A stretch of DNA of 64,000 nucleotides from Prevotella sp. (GCA_017619755.1 JAFZRU010000008.1:1-64000); one strand, 5' to 3'; shown: positions 37,372-47,919, counted from the stretch's first letter. The notes: generated by a model not told the origin, from the letters alone. Numbers and translations are program-made.

Positions 37372-38904
37372 ATGAAGATTATTCGTTCTATCTGCACTCT
37401 CCTTTTCGGTGTGGCCGTTGTCCTCTTTTTCGGACTGGCCTATCCGCATCATCTGCATTATCAGGAGCAGTATCAACTATTCCTCTTCGACAGCACCTAC
37501 TGGTGGGAGGTTGTCAAGTTATCAGGTGGCATAGCCGACCTTTTAGGACGCTTCTGCACACAGTTTTTCCTATTTGCCTGGGTGGGTGCCCTTATCATTG
37601 GGGCAATGCTCACGGCAGTGCAGCTCCAGACGCTCCAGTTGGTCAATTCATGGACGAGCCAAGCGGCAAAGCCGAGTGAGGGATGGCTCTATGGCCTGAG
37701 CTTTGTGCCTTCGTTTCTGCTCTGGCTCTTCCTGCTCGACGAGAATGCGCTATTGGGTGGTGTCTGGGCTGTCCTCCTCACACTTCATGCGTCTTGGCTA
37801 TTCTCCAAACTACCCAAAGGCAGGGTACAACGTGTTCTGCTCGTTGCCGCCATTCCCATCCTCTATTGGATGGTGGGTCCTGTCTGCATCGTATTCTTTT
37901 TCCTGCAGGCTCTACGCCCTCAACGCTCTGCATGGTATTGCGGAGTGTTCGTACTTTTGGCTGCCATGCCCATCCTGCTGTCATACTATCTCCCGGTACC
38001 AGCCGACAAGCTATGGTACGGCATCCATTACCATCGCTATCCAACAGAAATACCAGTTCTGCTTTGGGCCGCTGCCTTTTCCATCTTCGTCCTCGCACTC
38101 ATTATCCGTGTCTTGACCCATTGGAACAAGGCTCTTCAAACCTCTTTCCTCATTCCTCTTTTCTCATTCCTATCGGTGTTTATTGGCATGGGGAGTCTCG
38201 TCTGGACAAGCAGCAATTTCAAAGCAGAAAAGGTGATGCAATATGATTTCATGGCCTGCCACCAGCAATGGAACCGCATCCTTGAGACCATCAACGCCGA
38301 AAAGCCCAACAACCAAATCGGTGTCACGGTGCAAAACCTTGCCTTGGCCATGCACGGTCTGCTCGGCGACCACCTGTTCGACTATCACCAAAATGGCCTC
38401 CATGGACTTCTGCCCGATGTTGAGAGCGATGCGACCAGTCCCATGCCAACAGCCGAGGCATTCTATCAGTTGGGCATGATCAATGTCGCCCAGCGAACGG
38501 TATTCGAGGCCCAGGAAGCCATCCTTGATTTCCAGAAAAGCGCCCGATGCTACAAGCGCTTGGCACAGACCAATCTCATCAACGGCAGTTACGAAGTGGC
38601 TCGCAAATATCTCACGGCGCTGCAAAAAACCCTTTTCTATCGTGGATGGGCCAATGAAACCCTGTCGCTGTTGGGCGACGAAAAGGCGATAGCCAAGCAC
38701 CCCGAATACGGACATCTGCGTCAATTTGCCTACGACAAAGACTTTTATTTCAGCGACCATGTACCCCCTGAAATGCTCGAAAGACTCTACTATGGCAATA
38801 CTGACAACCGCCTTGCATACGAATATCTGAGAGCCTATTACATGCTGACGGGCGACCGCGAAAGCTATGCCAAGTTACTACTTCACACCTCCACCAAGCA
38901 ATGA
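37372..38904 (+). CDS. Polytopic membrane protein, module A copy 2 (DUF6057-like)
   Basis: The 510-residue product starts with a hydrophobic helix (LLFGVAVVLFFGLAYP), has about eight helices to residue 290, then a soluble TPR-like C terminus (YQLGMINVAQRTVFEAQEAI ... ANETLSLLGDEKAIAKHP). It matches the gene at 34057 in topology and in local features (YQLFLFDSTYWWE here, LYTAHDRSEFIYGAPFF there), but identity looks low, so the duplication is old. It starts 5 bases after the first propeller gene and overlaps the next gene by 4 bases (ATGA), consistent with a co-translated module. Confidence 0.7.
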   Translation: MKIIRSICTLLFGVAVVLFFGLAYPHHLHYQEQYQLFLFDSTYWWEVVKLSGGIADLLGRFCTQFFLFAWVGALIIGAMLTAVQLQTLQLVNSWTSQAAKPSEGWLYGLSFVPSFLLWLFLLDENALLGGVWAVLLTLHASWLFSKLPKGRVQRVLLVAAIPILYWMVGPVCIVFFFLQALRPQRSAWYCGVFVLLAAMPILLSYYLPVPADKLWYGIHYHRYPTEIPVLLWAAAFSIFVLALIIRVLTHWNKALQTSFLIPLFSFLSVFIGMGSLVWTSSNFKAEKVMQYDFMACHQQWNRILETINAEKPNNQIGVTVQNLALAMHGLLGDHLFDYHQNGLHGLLPDVESDATSPMPTAEAFYQLGMINVAQRTVFEAQEAILDFQKSARCYKRLAQTNLINGSYEVARKYLTALQKTLFYRGWANETLSLLGDEKAIAKHPEYGHLRQFAYDKDFYFSDHVPPEMLERLYYGNTDNRLAYEYLRAYYMLTGDRESYAKLLLHTSTKQ

Positions 38905-40382
38905 AAAAAACCATCTATACACTGCTGTCCGTTCTGCTGTTTTCTTCATGCACCGAGACTGTCAGCGATGCCAAGCAGGAAAGTGTTCTGCCACCTATCT
39001 ACCCCGACTACGTCGGTGTCACCATCCCCGTGAACATTGCTCCTCTCTGCTTTTGCATGGCAGACGAGGGGGTGGAGCGAATTGATGCCGTCATCACAGA
39101 CCGCCACGGAAACGACCTTCACTGCCAAGGTGAGAAATCGCTTGATTTCGACCTTTCCGACTGGCATGCACTGCTTGACCAGAACCGTGGAGACTCGCTC
39201 AGCGTCACCGTGTCGGCCAAGCATGCTGATGGTTGGCACACCTACCGTCCCTTCTCCATCTACGTCAGCCCTGACAGCATCGACTACGGCCTCTGTTATC
39301 GTCTGATCGAGCCAGGATACGAGGTGTGGAGCAAAATGGGCATTTACGAGCGCGACCTTTCCTCGTTTGACGAGCGTGCGTTGATAGAGAACACACAGTT
39401 CGAGGGGTGCGTCAACTGCCATAGTTTCAACCGTGGCAACCCTGACGACATGAGCCTGCACATCCGCGGCCCGCATGGTGCCACGCTGCTGCGCCACTCT
39501 ACCTCCAAGTCACTCCTACCCCTCACCGCTTACAACACCAAGACCGACCAAACGCTCGGCTTCTGTGTCTATCCCTACTGGCATCCTTCGGGCCACTACA
39601 TCGCCTATTCCACCAACGCCACGAGTCAGCTGTTCCACAGTGCCGACCCCAACCGTATCGAGGTCTTTGACACCGCCTCCGACCTTCAAGTCTATGACGT
39701 TGAAAATAATGAGTTACTGCTTTCGCCCCTTCTCAAGCAAGACTCCATCTATGAAACCTTTCCCGTTTTCTCCGCCGATGGCCGTTCGATCTATTTCTGC
39801 GCAGCCCGCGCCCTTCCGAAGGACAGCCATCAACTCGACTCCGTCCGATATAATCTCTGCCGCATCGATTTCGACCCAGCAACAGGTCGCTTTGGCAGCC
39901 AAATAGAAACCATTGTCGATGCAGAGTCCCAACGCAAGTCGGTCTCCTTCCCCCGCCCCTCCTACGATGGCCGTTTCCTTTGCTACACCCTCTCCGACTA
40001 CGGACAGTTCAGCATCTGGCATCATGAGGCCGACCTCTATCTCCTCGACCTTGCCACAGGAGAGAGCCGCCCCATGTCCGAGGCCAATTCTAAAGATACG
40101 GAATCGTTCCACAACTGGAGCACCAACTCTCGCTGGTTGGTGTTTAGTTCCCGTCGTGACGACGGTCTCTTCACGCGCCCCTATTTCTGTCACGTCGATG
40201 CCAAGGGGGTTGTCAGCAAGGCCTTCATGCTACCGCAGCAAAATCCTCGCCGCTTCTATCGCGAGCGTTTCCTTTCCTTCAACGTGCCAGAATTCATCAT
40301 CCGCCCCACCCGCTTCGACAGTCACAAAGCCAGCCGGCTCATCAACGATGAATACCGCAAGGACTTTGGGGTGAGGAAATAA
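38901..40382 (+). CDS. Beta-propeller lipoprotein with CxxCH heme-type motif, module B copy 2
   Basis: The 493-residue lipoprotein (VLLFSSC lipobox) is paralogous to the one at 35837: IYPDYVGVTIPVNIAPLCF near the start, a CxxCH at C170-V-N-C-H174 followed by SF/SY, then YWHPSGHYIAYSTNATSQLFH and further propeller blades (SFPRPSYDGRFLCYTLSDYG, WSTNSRWLVFSSRRDD). Both copies keep the CxxCH and the order around it, so the motif is under selection rather than chance. Heme attachment would need a cytochrome c maturation system, which is not in this window. Confidence 0.82.
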   Translation: MKKTIYTLLSVLLFSSCTETVSDAKQESVLPPIYPDYVGVTIPVNIAPLCFCMADEGVERIDAVITDRHGNDLHCQGEKSLDFDLSDWHALLDQNRGDSLSVTVSAKHADGWHTYRPFSIYVSPDSIDYGLCYRLIEPGYEVWSKMGIYERDLSSFDERALIENTQFEGCVNCHSFNRGNPDDMSLHIRGPHGATLLRHSTSKSLLPLTAYNTKTDQTLGFCVYPYWHPSGHYIAYSTNATSQLFHSADPNRIEVFDTASDLQVYDVENNELLLSPLLKQDSIYETFPVFSADGRSIYFCAARALPKDSHQLDSVRYNLCRIDFDPATGRFGSQIETIVDAESQRKSVSFPRPSYDGRFLCYTLSDYGQFSIWHHEADLYLLDLATGESRPMSEANSKDTESFHNWSTNSRWLVFSSRRDDGLFTRPYFCHVDAKGVVSKAFMLPQQNPRRFYRERFLSFNVPEFIIRPTRFDSHKASRLINDEYRKDFGVRK

Positions 40383-40394
40383 AAGCACCATGCC

Positions 40395-40670
40395 ATGACA
40401 GAAATACAGAGACTGTTACTGATTTACTACGTTGTCACCAACGTGGCCACTTTCCTCACGTTCGGCATTGACAAGTGGAAGGCAAAACGCTCCAAACAAC
40501 GTATCAGGGAGGCCGCTCTTTTGGTACTGGCCGTTCTTGGGGGTAGCTTCGGGGCTTGGATGGGCATGCAAGTGTTTCATCATAAGACGATGCACAAGAA
40601 GTTCAAGTATGGCATTCCAGCTTTCATCATTGTCCATCTCGTCATCATCGGATATTTATTCTTCATATAG
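40395..40670 (+). CDS. DUF1294-family small membrane protein
   Basis: The 91-residue protein has an N-terminal helix with NVATFLTFGIDKWKAKR, a middle ALLVLAVLGGSFGAWMGM and a last helix (IIVHLVIIGYLFF), the pattern of DUF1294 (YdcC/YwcE-like short membrane proteins). The FHHKTMHKKF segment between the helices is typical. Function unknown in the family. It starts 12 bases after the second propeller gene, ends that operon, and is followed by a long hairpin. Confidence 0.82.
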   Translation: MTEIQRLLLIYYVVTNVATFLTFGIDKWKAKRSKQRIREAALLVLAVLGGSFGAWMGMQVFHHKTMHKKFKYGIPAFIIVHLVIIGYLFFI

Positions 40671-40686
40671 ACAAAATCACATAACA

Positions 40687-40724
40687 TAAGTCCGCCATGT
40701 CTGTTCATTGACATTGCGGACTTA
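40687..40724. terminator. Long hairpin terminator after the membrane-propeller operon
   Basis: Arms 40687-40701 and 40710-40724 pair over 15 bases with one mismatch around an 8-base loop. The T run is poor, but the position 16 bases after the last stop suits a terminator. Confidence 0.7.
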
Positions 40725-40769
40725 TTAACTGTCAGTTATTTGTTTTTAAAGGAAGTATGCGGCAATTAT

Positions 40770-40800
40770 TTTGAATATTTTAAAAAAAAGTGTATCTTTG
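40770..40800 (+). promoter_or_regulatory. Promoter of the esterase-GH3-esterase operon
   Basis: TTTG (40770-40773), 19 bases, TATCTTTG (40793-40800). The ATG at 40833 follows after about 32 bases. Confidence 0.78.
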
Positions 40801-40832
40801 CACTACAATTACTAACTTAACCAATCAAGACG

Positions 40833-42041
40833 ATGAAAAAACTATTTGTATTGGCTGCCCTCTGCCTAATGGGTATGGCAGCGCAGGCCCAGCAGAACCT
40901 AAGTTGGGGACAAGGCCCACAGGTGGCTTCTCCCGATGTACATGCAGACAACAGTGTGACTTTCAACATTATTGCCCCCGAGGCTCAGAAGGTGCAGATT
41001 ACCGGCGACATGTTGCCACCCAAAAAGGTGGAATATCAAGGCAACACCTACGACACCTCAGGCGTGGTTGACCTCGTGAAGAACGACAAAGGTGTTTGGA
41101 GTTATACCACAGAACCCCTGAAGCCCGAGCTATATACCTATAACATGATTGTAGATGGTGTGAAAATCCTTGATCCGCTCAATGTGTACAACATCCGCGA
41201 CATCAACAATCTGTTCAGCGTGCTGCTCATTGGTGGCGACGCACGTACCGATTTATATCAAGTCAACAAGGTGGCTCACGGTACCGTCAGCAAGGTGTGG
41301 TACGAGAGTCCCACAGCAGGACTGACCCGTCGCCTGACGGTATATACCCCCGCAGGCTACGAAACCAGCGGCAAGGAATACCCCGTGTTTTATCTGCTGC
41401 ACGGCATCGGTGGCGACGAGAATGCTCGGAGCGAGCTCGGTCGTGCTGCCCAGATTCTCGACAACCTGATAGCCCAAGGGAAGGCCGAGCCCATGCTGTT
41501 GGTGATGACCAACGGCAACATCTCGCAGGAGGCGTGCCCGGGTGAGACCAGCGAAGGATTTCGCGTGCCAACCATGATGTTGCCCAAGACGATGGAGGGA
41601 AGTTTCGAGACCGCATTCCCCGATGTGGTGAAGTTTATCGAGAAGACCTATCGAGTGAAGAAAGACAAGGCCCACCGCGCCATTGCCGGACTGTCGATGG
41701 GTGGTTTCCACAGCCTCTTCATCAGCATCAACAATCCTGATTTGTTCGGCTACATAGGACTGTTCTCCGCCGCTGTTGACCAGCAGCAGCCCGACCCCAA
41801 CGGTCATCCAGAAATCTACGCCGACCGCAATGCCAAGATTGACGGGTTGTTTGCCAAGAAACCCAACCTCTTCTGGATAGGCATTGGCAAGACCGACTTC
41901 CTCTTCAAGAACAACAGCGACCTGCGCGCCTATCTCGACTCCAAGCACCACAAATACACCTACCTTGAAACCGAAGGAGGTCATATCTGGCGCAACTGGC
42001 GTATCTATCTTTCAGAATTCACACCCCTATTATTCAAATAA
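40833..42041 (+). CDS. Secreted carbohydrate esterase (CE1 / esterase D type), copy 1
   Basis: The 402-residue product has a signal peptide (cut near AAQAQ), an N-terminal E-set/CBM48-like domain (about 28-130: SVTFNIIAPEAQKVQITGDM) and an alpha/beta hydrolase domain (about 150-402). The catalytic triad is visible: S288 in GLSMGG, D355 in GKTDFL and H384 in EGGHIWRNW. Such enzymes remove acetyl or feruloyl groups from xylan side chains. It has GDENARSELG where its paralogue at 44408 has [10 protein letters not shown], and lacks a glycine-rich insert seen there, so the two may differ in specificity. First gene of a three-gene operon with a GH3 in the middle. Confidence 0.88.
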   Translation: MKKLFVLAALCLMGMAAQAQQNLSWGQGPQVASPDVHADNSVTFNIIAPEAQKVQITGDMLPPKKVEYQGNTYDTSGVVDLVKNDKGVWSYTTEPLKPELYTYNMIVDGVKILDPLNVYNIRDINNLFSVLLIGGDARTDLYQVNKVAHGTVSKVWYESPTAGLTRRLTVYTPAGYETSGKEYPVFYLLHGIGGDENARSELGRAAQILDNLIAQGKAEPMLLVMTNGNISQEACPGETSEGFRVPTMMLPKTMEGSFETAFPDVVKFIEKTYRVKKDKAHRAIAGLSMGGFHSLFISINNPDLFGYIGLFSAAVDQQQPDPNGHPEIYADRNAKIDGLFAKKPNLFWIGIGKTDFLFKNNSDLRAYLDSKHHKYTYLETEGGHIWRNWRIYLSEFTPLLFK

Positions 42042-42046
42042 CGCTT

Positions 42047-44404
42047 ATGAAAAAGACTTTGTTTTATGCCCTCGGTATGGCAGCCCTCCTCATCGGTTGC
42101 GCCCCTACCGACACAGTGAAGAACACCATCAATCAGGAGGACGTGATGAGCAAGCTGTCGCTTGAGGACAAGGCTCACTTCGTGATTGGTACTGGTATGA
42201 CAGGCTTCTCCGGCGACGATGCCGTGATAGGCGCCACCAAGAATCTCGTTCCCGGTGCCGCCGGCACCACCTATCCCCTCGATTCATTGGGCATCCCCGC
42301 CATCGTGCTGGCTGACGGCCCTGCCGGACTGCGCATCGACGCCACCCGCGAGGGAGACTCCGCTACTTACTATTGCACCCATTTCCCCATTGGCACCTTG
42401 TTGGCCTCGACTTGGAACACCCAATTGATTGGAGAGGTTGGACAGGCCATCGGTGAAGAAGTGAAGGAGTATGGTGCAGACGTGCTGTTAGCTCCTGCAC
42501 TGAACATCATGCGCAACCCTCTCTGCGGACGCAACTTCGAGTATTACTCCGAAGACCCTGTGGTGGCTGGAAAGACTGCCGCAGCCTATATCAAAGGCGT
42601 TCAGAAGAACGACGTAGGTACGAGCATCAAGCACTTCGCCGCCAACAACCAAGAGACCAACCGTATGAACACGGATGCCCGCATCTCGCAGCGTGCGCTA
42701 CGCGAAATCTACCTGAAAGGCTTTGAGATTGCCATCAAGGAGAGCAAGCCGTGGACGGTGATGACCTCTTACAACTACATCAACGACACGTACACCTCCG
42801 AAAGCAAGGACTTGGTGGAGACCATCCTGCGCGACGAGTGGGGCTACGAGGGCACCGTGATGACCGACTGGTTTGGTGGCAAGGACGGTGCCAAACAGAT
42901 GTGGGCCGGCAACGACATGCTGCAACCTGGCAAGCAAGAGCAGTTCGACTCCATCGTGGCAGGTGTGAAGAGTGGCAAACTGGCAGAGGCCGACCTCGAC
43001 CGGAGCGTCAGCCGTACATTGAAGCTCGTTGAGAAGAGCCCACGCTACCAAGGCTATCAGTATAGCAACAAGCCCGACTTGAAGGCCCATGCCGCCGTGA
43101 CACGCCAGTCTGCTGCCGAGGGCATGGTGCTTATGAAAAATGAGAAGACCCTGCCCTTTGCCGAGAGCATCAAAAATGTTGCCCTCTATGGCAACACCTC
43201 CTACGACTTCATTGCCGGAGGAACAGGTTCCGGCAACGTCAACCATGCCTACGTGATCTCTCTGCTCGACGGTCTGAAAAATGGCGGCTATGCCGTCTCT
43301 GAAGAACTAAAGACAGCTTACGAGACATATATCGCCGACGCCAAGGAAAAAGCCAAGGAAGACCTTGAGAGACAAGCCAAGAAAGATCCCAAGAATGCCA
43401 TGCTCCTCAGTTTCCTGCCCCAACCGCTGCCAACAGAAAAACTGTTCTCCGCCGACGAACTGACGAAACAAGCCGAGGCTGCCGACATAGCAGTCATCAC
43501 GTTCGGACGCCTGTCTGGCGAGTTTGTCGATCGCAAGGTAGCAGACTTCAACCTGAGTGCCTCCGAGCGCCAACTGCTCCAGCAGGTGTGCGACGTCTAT
43601 CACAGAGCCAACAAACAGGTGGTCGTACTTCTGAACATAGGCGGTGTCATCGAGACAGCCACGTGGAAGGACATGCCCGACGCCATTCTCTGTGCCTGGC
43701 AGGCAGGACAGGAGGGTGGCAACAGCGTCGTTGACGTGCTTAGTGGCAAGCAATCGCCCTCTGGCAAGTTCACCATGACATGGCCAGTGAACTTCACCGA
43801 CGCCTACTCCTCGAAGAATTTCCCCATCGACGAGAATCCGAGAATCGACATGACCAACCAGGGTCAGAAGGGCAACGTTCGCAACGTTGACTATACCGAA
43901 TATGAAGAGGACATCTATGTGGGCTACCGTTACTTCGACTCGTTCGACATCCCCGTGAGTTATCCTTTCGGCTATGGTCTGAGTTACACCACTTTCGAGT
44001 ATAACGATGCCAAGATTGCCCAGAAAAACGACATCTACGACGTGACCGTCACTATCAAGAACACAGGTTCCCACGAGGGCAAGGAGGTCGTGGAGCTTTA
44101 CGTTGCCGCCCCTGACTCGAAGGCTGCCAACAAGCCCGCCAAGGAGTTGAAGGCTTTCGCCAAGACGAAGAATCTGAAGCCGGGCGAGAGCCAGTCTCTT
44201 ACACTGAGCGTTACCGCCGACCAGTTGGCTTCCTTCGACGAGGAAGCTTCCGCATGGGTGGTTGCCGAGGGCGAATACCAATTCCTCGTCGCCGCCTCTG
44301 TCCAGGACATCAAGGCCACGCTCACGGCTTCTGTCAAGAACCAGCAGACGAAGGCCCACGACGTGCTGAAGCCCACTGTGAAGCTCAATTTACTAAAAAG
44401 ATAA
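42047..44404 (+). CDS. Glycoside hydrolase family 3 lipoprotein (beta-glucosidase / beta-xylosidase)
   Basis: The 785-residue product has a lipobox (LLIGC), the GH3 N-terminal barrel with KHFAANNQE and ADGPAGLRI, the nucleophile D274 in VMTDWFGG, the second GH3 domain (about 340-620), and a fibronectin-III-like C-terminal domain (about 660-785: GKEVVELYVAAPDSKAANKP). GH3 enzymes remove terminal beta-glucose, xylose or related sugars; sequence alone does not fix which, but flanking esterases and nearby GH30/GH67 favour beta-xylosidase. It sits 5 bases after one esterase and 3 bases before the other. Confidence 0.93.
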   Translation: MKKTLFYALGMAALLIGCAPTDTVKNTINQEDVMSKLSLEDKAHFVIGTGMTGFSGDDAVIGATKNLVPGAAGTTYPLDSLGIPAIVLADGPAGLRIDATREGDSATYYCTHFPIGTLLASTWNTQLIGEVGQAIGEEVKEYGADVLLAPALNIMRNPLCGRNFEYYSEDPVVAGKTAAAYIKGVQKNDVGTSIKHFAANNQETNRMNTDARISQRALREIYLKGFEIAIKESKPWTVMTSYNYINDTYTSESKDLVETILRDEWGYEGTVMTDWFGGKDGAKQMWAGNDMLQPGKQEQFDSIVAGVKSGKLAEADLDRSVSRTLKLVEKSPRYQGYQYSNKPDLKAHAAVTRQSAAEGMVLMKNEKTLPFAESIKNVALYGNTSYDFIAGGTGSGNVNHAYVISLLDGLKNGGYAVSEELKTAYETYIADAKEKAKEDLERQAKKDPKNAMLLSFLPQPLPTEKLFSADELTKQAEAADIAVITFGRLSGEFVDRKVADFNLSASERQLLQQVCDVYHRANKQVVVLLNIGGVIETATWKDMPDAILCAWQAGQEGGNSVVDVLSGKQSPSGKFTMTWPVNFTDAYSSKNFPIDENPRIDMTNQGQKGNVRNVDYTEYEEDIYVGYRYFDSFDIPVSYPFGYGLSYTTFEYNDAKIAQKNDIYDVTVTIKNTGSHEGKEVVELYVAAPDSKAANKPAKELKAFAKTKNLKPGESQSLTLSVTADQLASFDEEASAWVVAEGEYQFLVAASVQDIKATLTASVKNQQTKAHDVLKPTVKLNLLKR

Positions 44405-45652
<1,248 letters not shown>

Positions 45653-45672
45653 ACATCCCTTCCTTCACGCAA

Positions 45673-45708
45673 GATGCCGCAAACTCTCGTTAGAAAGTTT
45701 GCGGCATC
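45673..45708 (+). terminator. Hairpin terminator after the esterase operon
   Basis: GATGCCGCAAACT (45673-45685), 10-base loop, AGTTTGCGGCATC (45696-45708): a perfect 13-base stem 20 bases after the stop. The T run is weak. Confidence 0.8.
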
Positions 45709-45765
45709 GCATCTTGTTATGGATGATGTCATTCGCCGTATTTTTCCGTACTTGGTTATGCAAAG

Positions 45766-45839
45766 ACGGCCTGAAAGGCCAACGAGATACCAGCCGAGGG
45801 CAACGCCCTGGGCTAATTGCTTTTGGCCTTTCAGGCCGT
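45766..45839. repeat. Nested palindromic intergenic repeat between convergent genes
   Basis: Outer arms 45766-45782 and 45823-45839 are perfect inverted copies (ACGGCCTGAAAGGCCAA and its complement). Inside is a second imperfect palindrome, 45792-45813 (AGCCGAGGG ... CCCTGGGCT). Each outer arm also contains GGCCTGAAAGGCC-type internal symmetry. It matches the kind of multi-copy palindromic element found between genes in Bacteroidales and ends three bases from the Nudix stop. Confidence 0.75.
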
Positions 45840-45841
45840 TT

Positions 45842-46276
45842 TTAACTGCACAGCTCGAATTTTGCCAAGGCGTCAGCCATGATTTCGTCATGATCGAAAG
45901 CAAGTGGAGGGAGGGAATTGACGGGAAACCACTTGGCGTTGGCGGCATCATCCTGTCCACTCACCTCCAATGGTTGATTGACAATGGCAAGGTATGCGAC
46001 GGATATGGTGCGCCCACGTGGGTCTCGATCCACCTTGGAATAGGCTCCAATTTGTTGTACGCGGCTTATTTTCAGTCCTGTTTCCTCTTCCAGTTCACGA
46101 ATGGCACATTGCTCCGTCGTCTCATCCATATTGAGGAAGCCACCAGGGATTGCCCACCGACCTTTATAGGGTTCATTTCCACGTTCAATGAGCAACACAC
46201 GCGGCTCAACCTCGGAAGTTATCACCACGCAATCAGCGGTGACAGCAGGTCTTGGATATTTATAAGTGTAACCCAT
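45842..46276 (-). CDS. Nudix hydrolase
   Basis: The 144-residue protein has a complete Nudix box: GFLNMDE, seven residues, RELEEETGL, fitting Gx5Ex7REUxEExGU at about 46-68. Nudix enzymes cleave nucleoside-diphosphate derivatives, using metal held by the E residues. It is single-domain: the C-terminal winged helix of sugar-responsive Nudix regulators found near xylose/arabinose genes is absent, so it is likely an enzyme, not a repressor. It starts 29 bases after the GH30 gene on the same strand and may be co-transcribed with it. Confidence 0.9.
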   Translation of the reverse strand: MGYTYKYPRPAVTADCVVITSEVEPRVLLIERGNEPYKGRWAIPGGFLNMDETTEQCAIRELEEETGLKISRVQQIGAYSKVDRDPRGRTISVAYLAIVNQPLEVSGQDDAANAKWFPVNSLPPLAFDHDEIMADALAKFELCS

Positions 46277-46305
46277 GATCCCACTCCGTTATGTTCTTGG
46301 TTTCG

Positions 46306-47859
46306 TCAGTTCTTGATGAAGACCTTCTTGGAGGAACCGTCCGTGTATTTTTCTATACACAGCCCGTGCGGGGATTCCAACCGCCGACCGTGCAAGTCAT
46401 AATATGCCTTCACCTTGTTTTCGGTCGCCTCCAACTCCTTGATAGAGGCAGATTCGTCGTCAATCATGAAGACGAAAGTGCTCAAGCTTCGTGGAGGAAT
46501 GGGAATGGTCAGTTGGTTCACCGGTTCGTCAATCTCGATGGTCTGCTTCTGGCAGAGCTCCGCCGTCCCATTGCCTGTGGAAAGCAGTTGCATGCCACTC
46601 TTCACCTTGAAGGGCAACTTCAGCAGCATTTCGCGACCGTTCTTGGTCGTGTCGATGGCCATCACGATGAGCGAGTCGCCCTTGATGTAGGCTGAATGCT
46701 CAAACATGGCATTGGTGGTGGTGGGTATGGTGGAAGTGGTCTTCAAGCGGGTGGAGCCTGTGACGTACTTCGAGAAGTGAGACATGACGTAAGCACGAGG
46801 CAGAAGCGTGTTCTTGGTGTTGCCAGGATTATACTTTGACTCACCAGTGCCGACGAATGCCCAGTGAGCGCGCATGTACCAGTAGATGTAACCCGTGCAT
46901 CCAGCCTGCATGCACTCGTTCAACTCTTCGGCGAAAATCAGTTGCTCGTGCCAGTTGGGCAGACGGTCGATGTTGTCTGTCACGGAGTGCTCTGTCATCC
47001 ACACCTCCTTGCCATATTTTTCGGCCAATTGGGCGGCGCTCTTCATATTGACCAATGGCGGGTGACCGTAAAGGTGACCGGCAATGATGTCAATCTGGTC
47101 GCGTGCCACCGCGTCGTTCAACAGCATGTTGGAGTACGAGGGGTCAAAGCCCAGAGGCTCGGCACTGATCAAGCGAACCCCATTGTACTTCTCGCGGTCC
47201 AGCATGTGGGCGTAGTTCTTCACCAAAGTGAGTTGCTGCTGGGGAGTGTAGAGACAGCCGGAATAGCTGACCCACCAGTCGGGTTCGTTCTGAATGGAGA
47301 CGGCATCAACGTTGACACCATTGCTCTTCATATACTCCAAGAAGGTGTTCAGCCAAGGGAAGAACTTGTCATAGCAGTCTGTGCGCAACTGCCCGCGCTG
47401 GTTGCCCTGGTCATCGGCATTGCCACCTTGTGCCGTGCCGTTGGTCTTGTACTCACCAGGAGGCGACCACGGTGTGCCGAAGACGATTCCACCACGCTGC
47501 TTGACAATCTTTGCCGAAGGAAGCGATCCTTTCCAGTCATAGGGAGTGTCCCAGTTGCCCCACTCAGGCACGACAACATCGCCCACGAAATTGGGAGAGA
47601 TTTCCATACGCATGATGTTCAGGCCCACCTTTGACAGAGGCCCATAGAGCAGTTCCACAGGTTTGGTGTCAGTGCCGAAGGGACACATGGCACCATCGCA
47701 GCAAGCAGCGCCGAAGCCCGTCACTTTCTGCAGTGGTTCGTTCTTGACTGTGACCATCACTTTATCTGCGGCGTAGGTTGTCGTGACAGCTGCCAACAGA
47801 AGAATGGTTGCCAAAAAATGACGCATTGTCTGAATAGTAATAGTAAATAGTTGTTTCAT
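46306..47859 (-). CDS. Glycoside hydrolase family 30, probable (glucurono)xylanase
   Basis: The 517-residue product starts at 47859 or, more likely by signal peptide, at 47826 (MRHFLATILLLAAV). It shows the GH30 fold: QKVTGFGAACCDG, FGTPWSPPGEYKTNG, the acid/base E192 in SIQNEPDW and the nucleophile E290 in VWMTEHS, then the family's C-terminal beta domain (about 400-470). The short tail (VKAYYDLHGRRLE ... KKVFIKN) resembles a Prevotella-type secretion signal. Residues needed for catalysis are all present. GH30 includes glucuronoxylanases, other xylanases and glucosidases; the GH67 and esterase context favours glucuronoxylan. Numbering is from 47859. Confidence 0.9.
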   Translation of the reverse strand: MKQLFTITIQTMRHFLATILLLAAVTTTYAADKVMVTVKNEPLQKVTGFGAACCDGAMCPFGTDTKPVELLYGPLSKVGLNIMRMEISPNFVGDVVVPEWGNWDTPYDWKGSLPSAKIVKQRGGIVFGTPWSPPGEYKTNGTAQGGNADDQGNQRGQLRTDCYDKFFPWLNTFLEYMKSNGVNVDAVSIQNEPDWWVSYSGCLYTPQQQLTLVKNYAHMLDREKYNGVRLISAEPLGFDPSYSNMLLNDAVARDQIDIIAGHLYGHPPLVNMKSAAQLAEKYGKEVWMTEHSVTDNIDRLPNWHEQLIFAEELNECMQAGCTGYIYWYMRAHWAFVGTGESKYNPGNTKNTLLPRAYVMSHFSKYVTGSTRLKTTSTIPTTTNAMFEHSAYIKGDSLIVMAIDTTKNGREMLLKLPFKVKSGMQLLSTGNGTAELCQKQTIEIDEPVNQLTIPIPPRSLSTFVFMIDDESASIKELEATENKVKAYYDLHGRRLESPHGLCIEKYTDGSSKKVFIKN

Positions 47860-47887
47860 AAATGTAGGGGAAACTATAAATCGGCTG

Positions 47888-47919
47888 CAAAATTACAAAA
47901 ATGCGGATGAAAAGCCAAA
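47888..47919 (-). promoter_or_regulatory. Promoter of the GH30-Nudix transcript
   Basis: On the minus strand TTTG (47916-47919), 20 bases, TAATTTTG (47888-47895). It lies about 30 bases before the 47859 start. Confidence 0.75.

Noticed and set aside
45842-46276. Nudix gene as a sugar-responsive transcription regulator for the xylan locus
   Set aside because: Only 144 residues with no C-terminal winged helix; the Nudix box is fully intact, so an enzyme is more likely.
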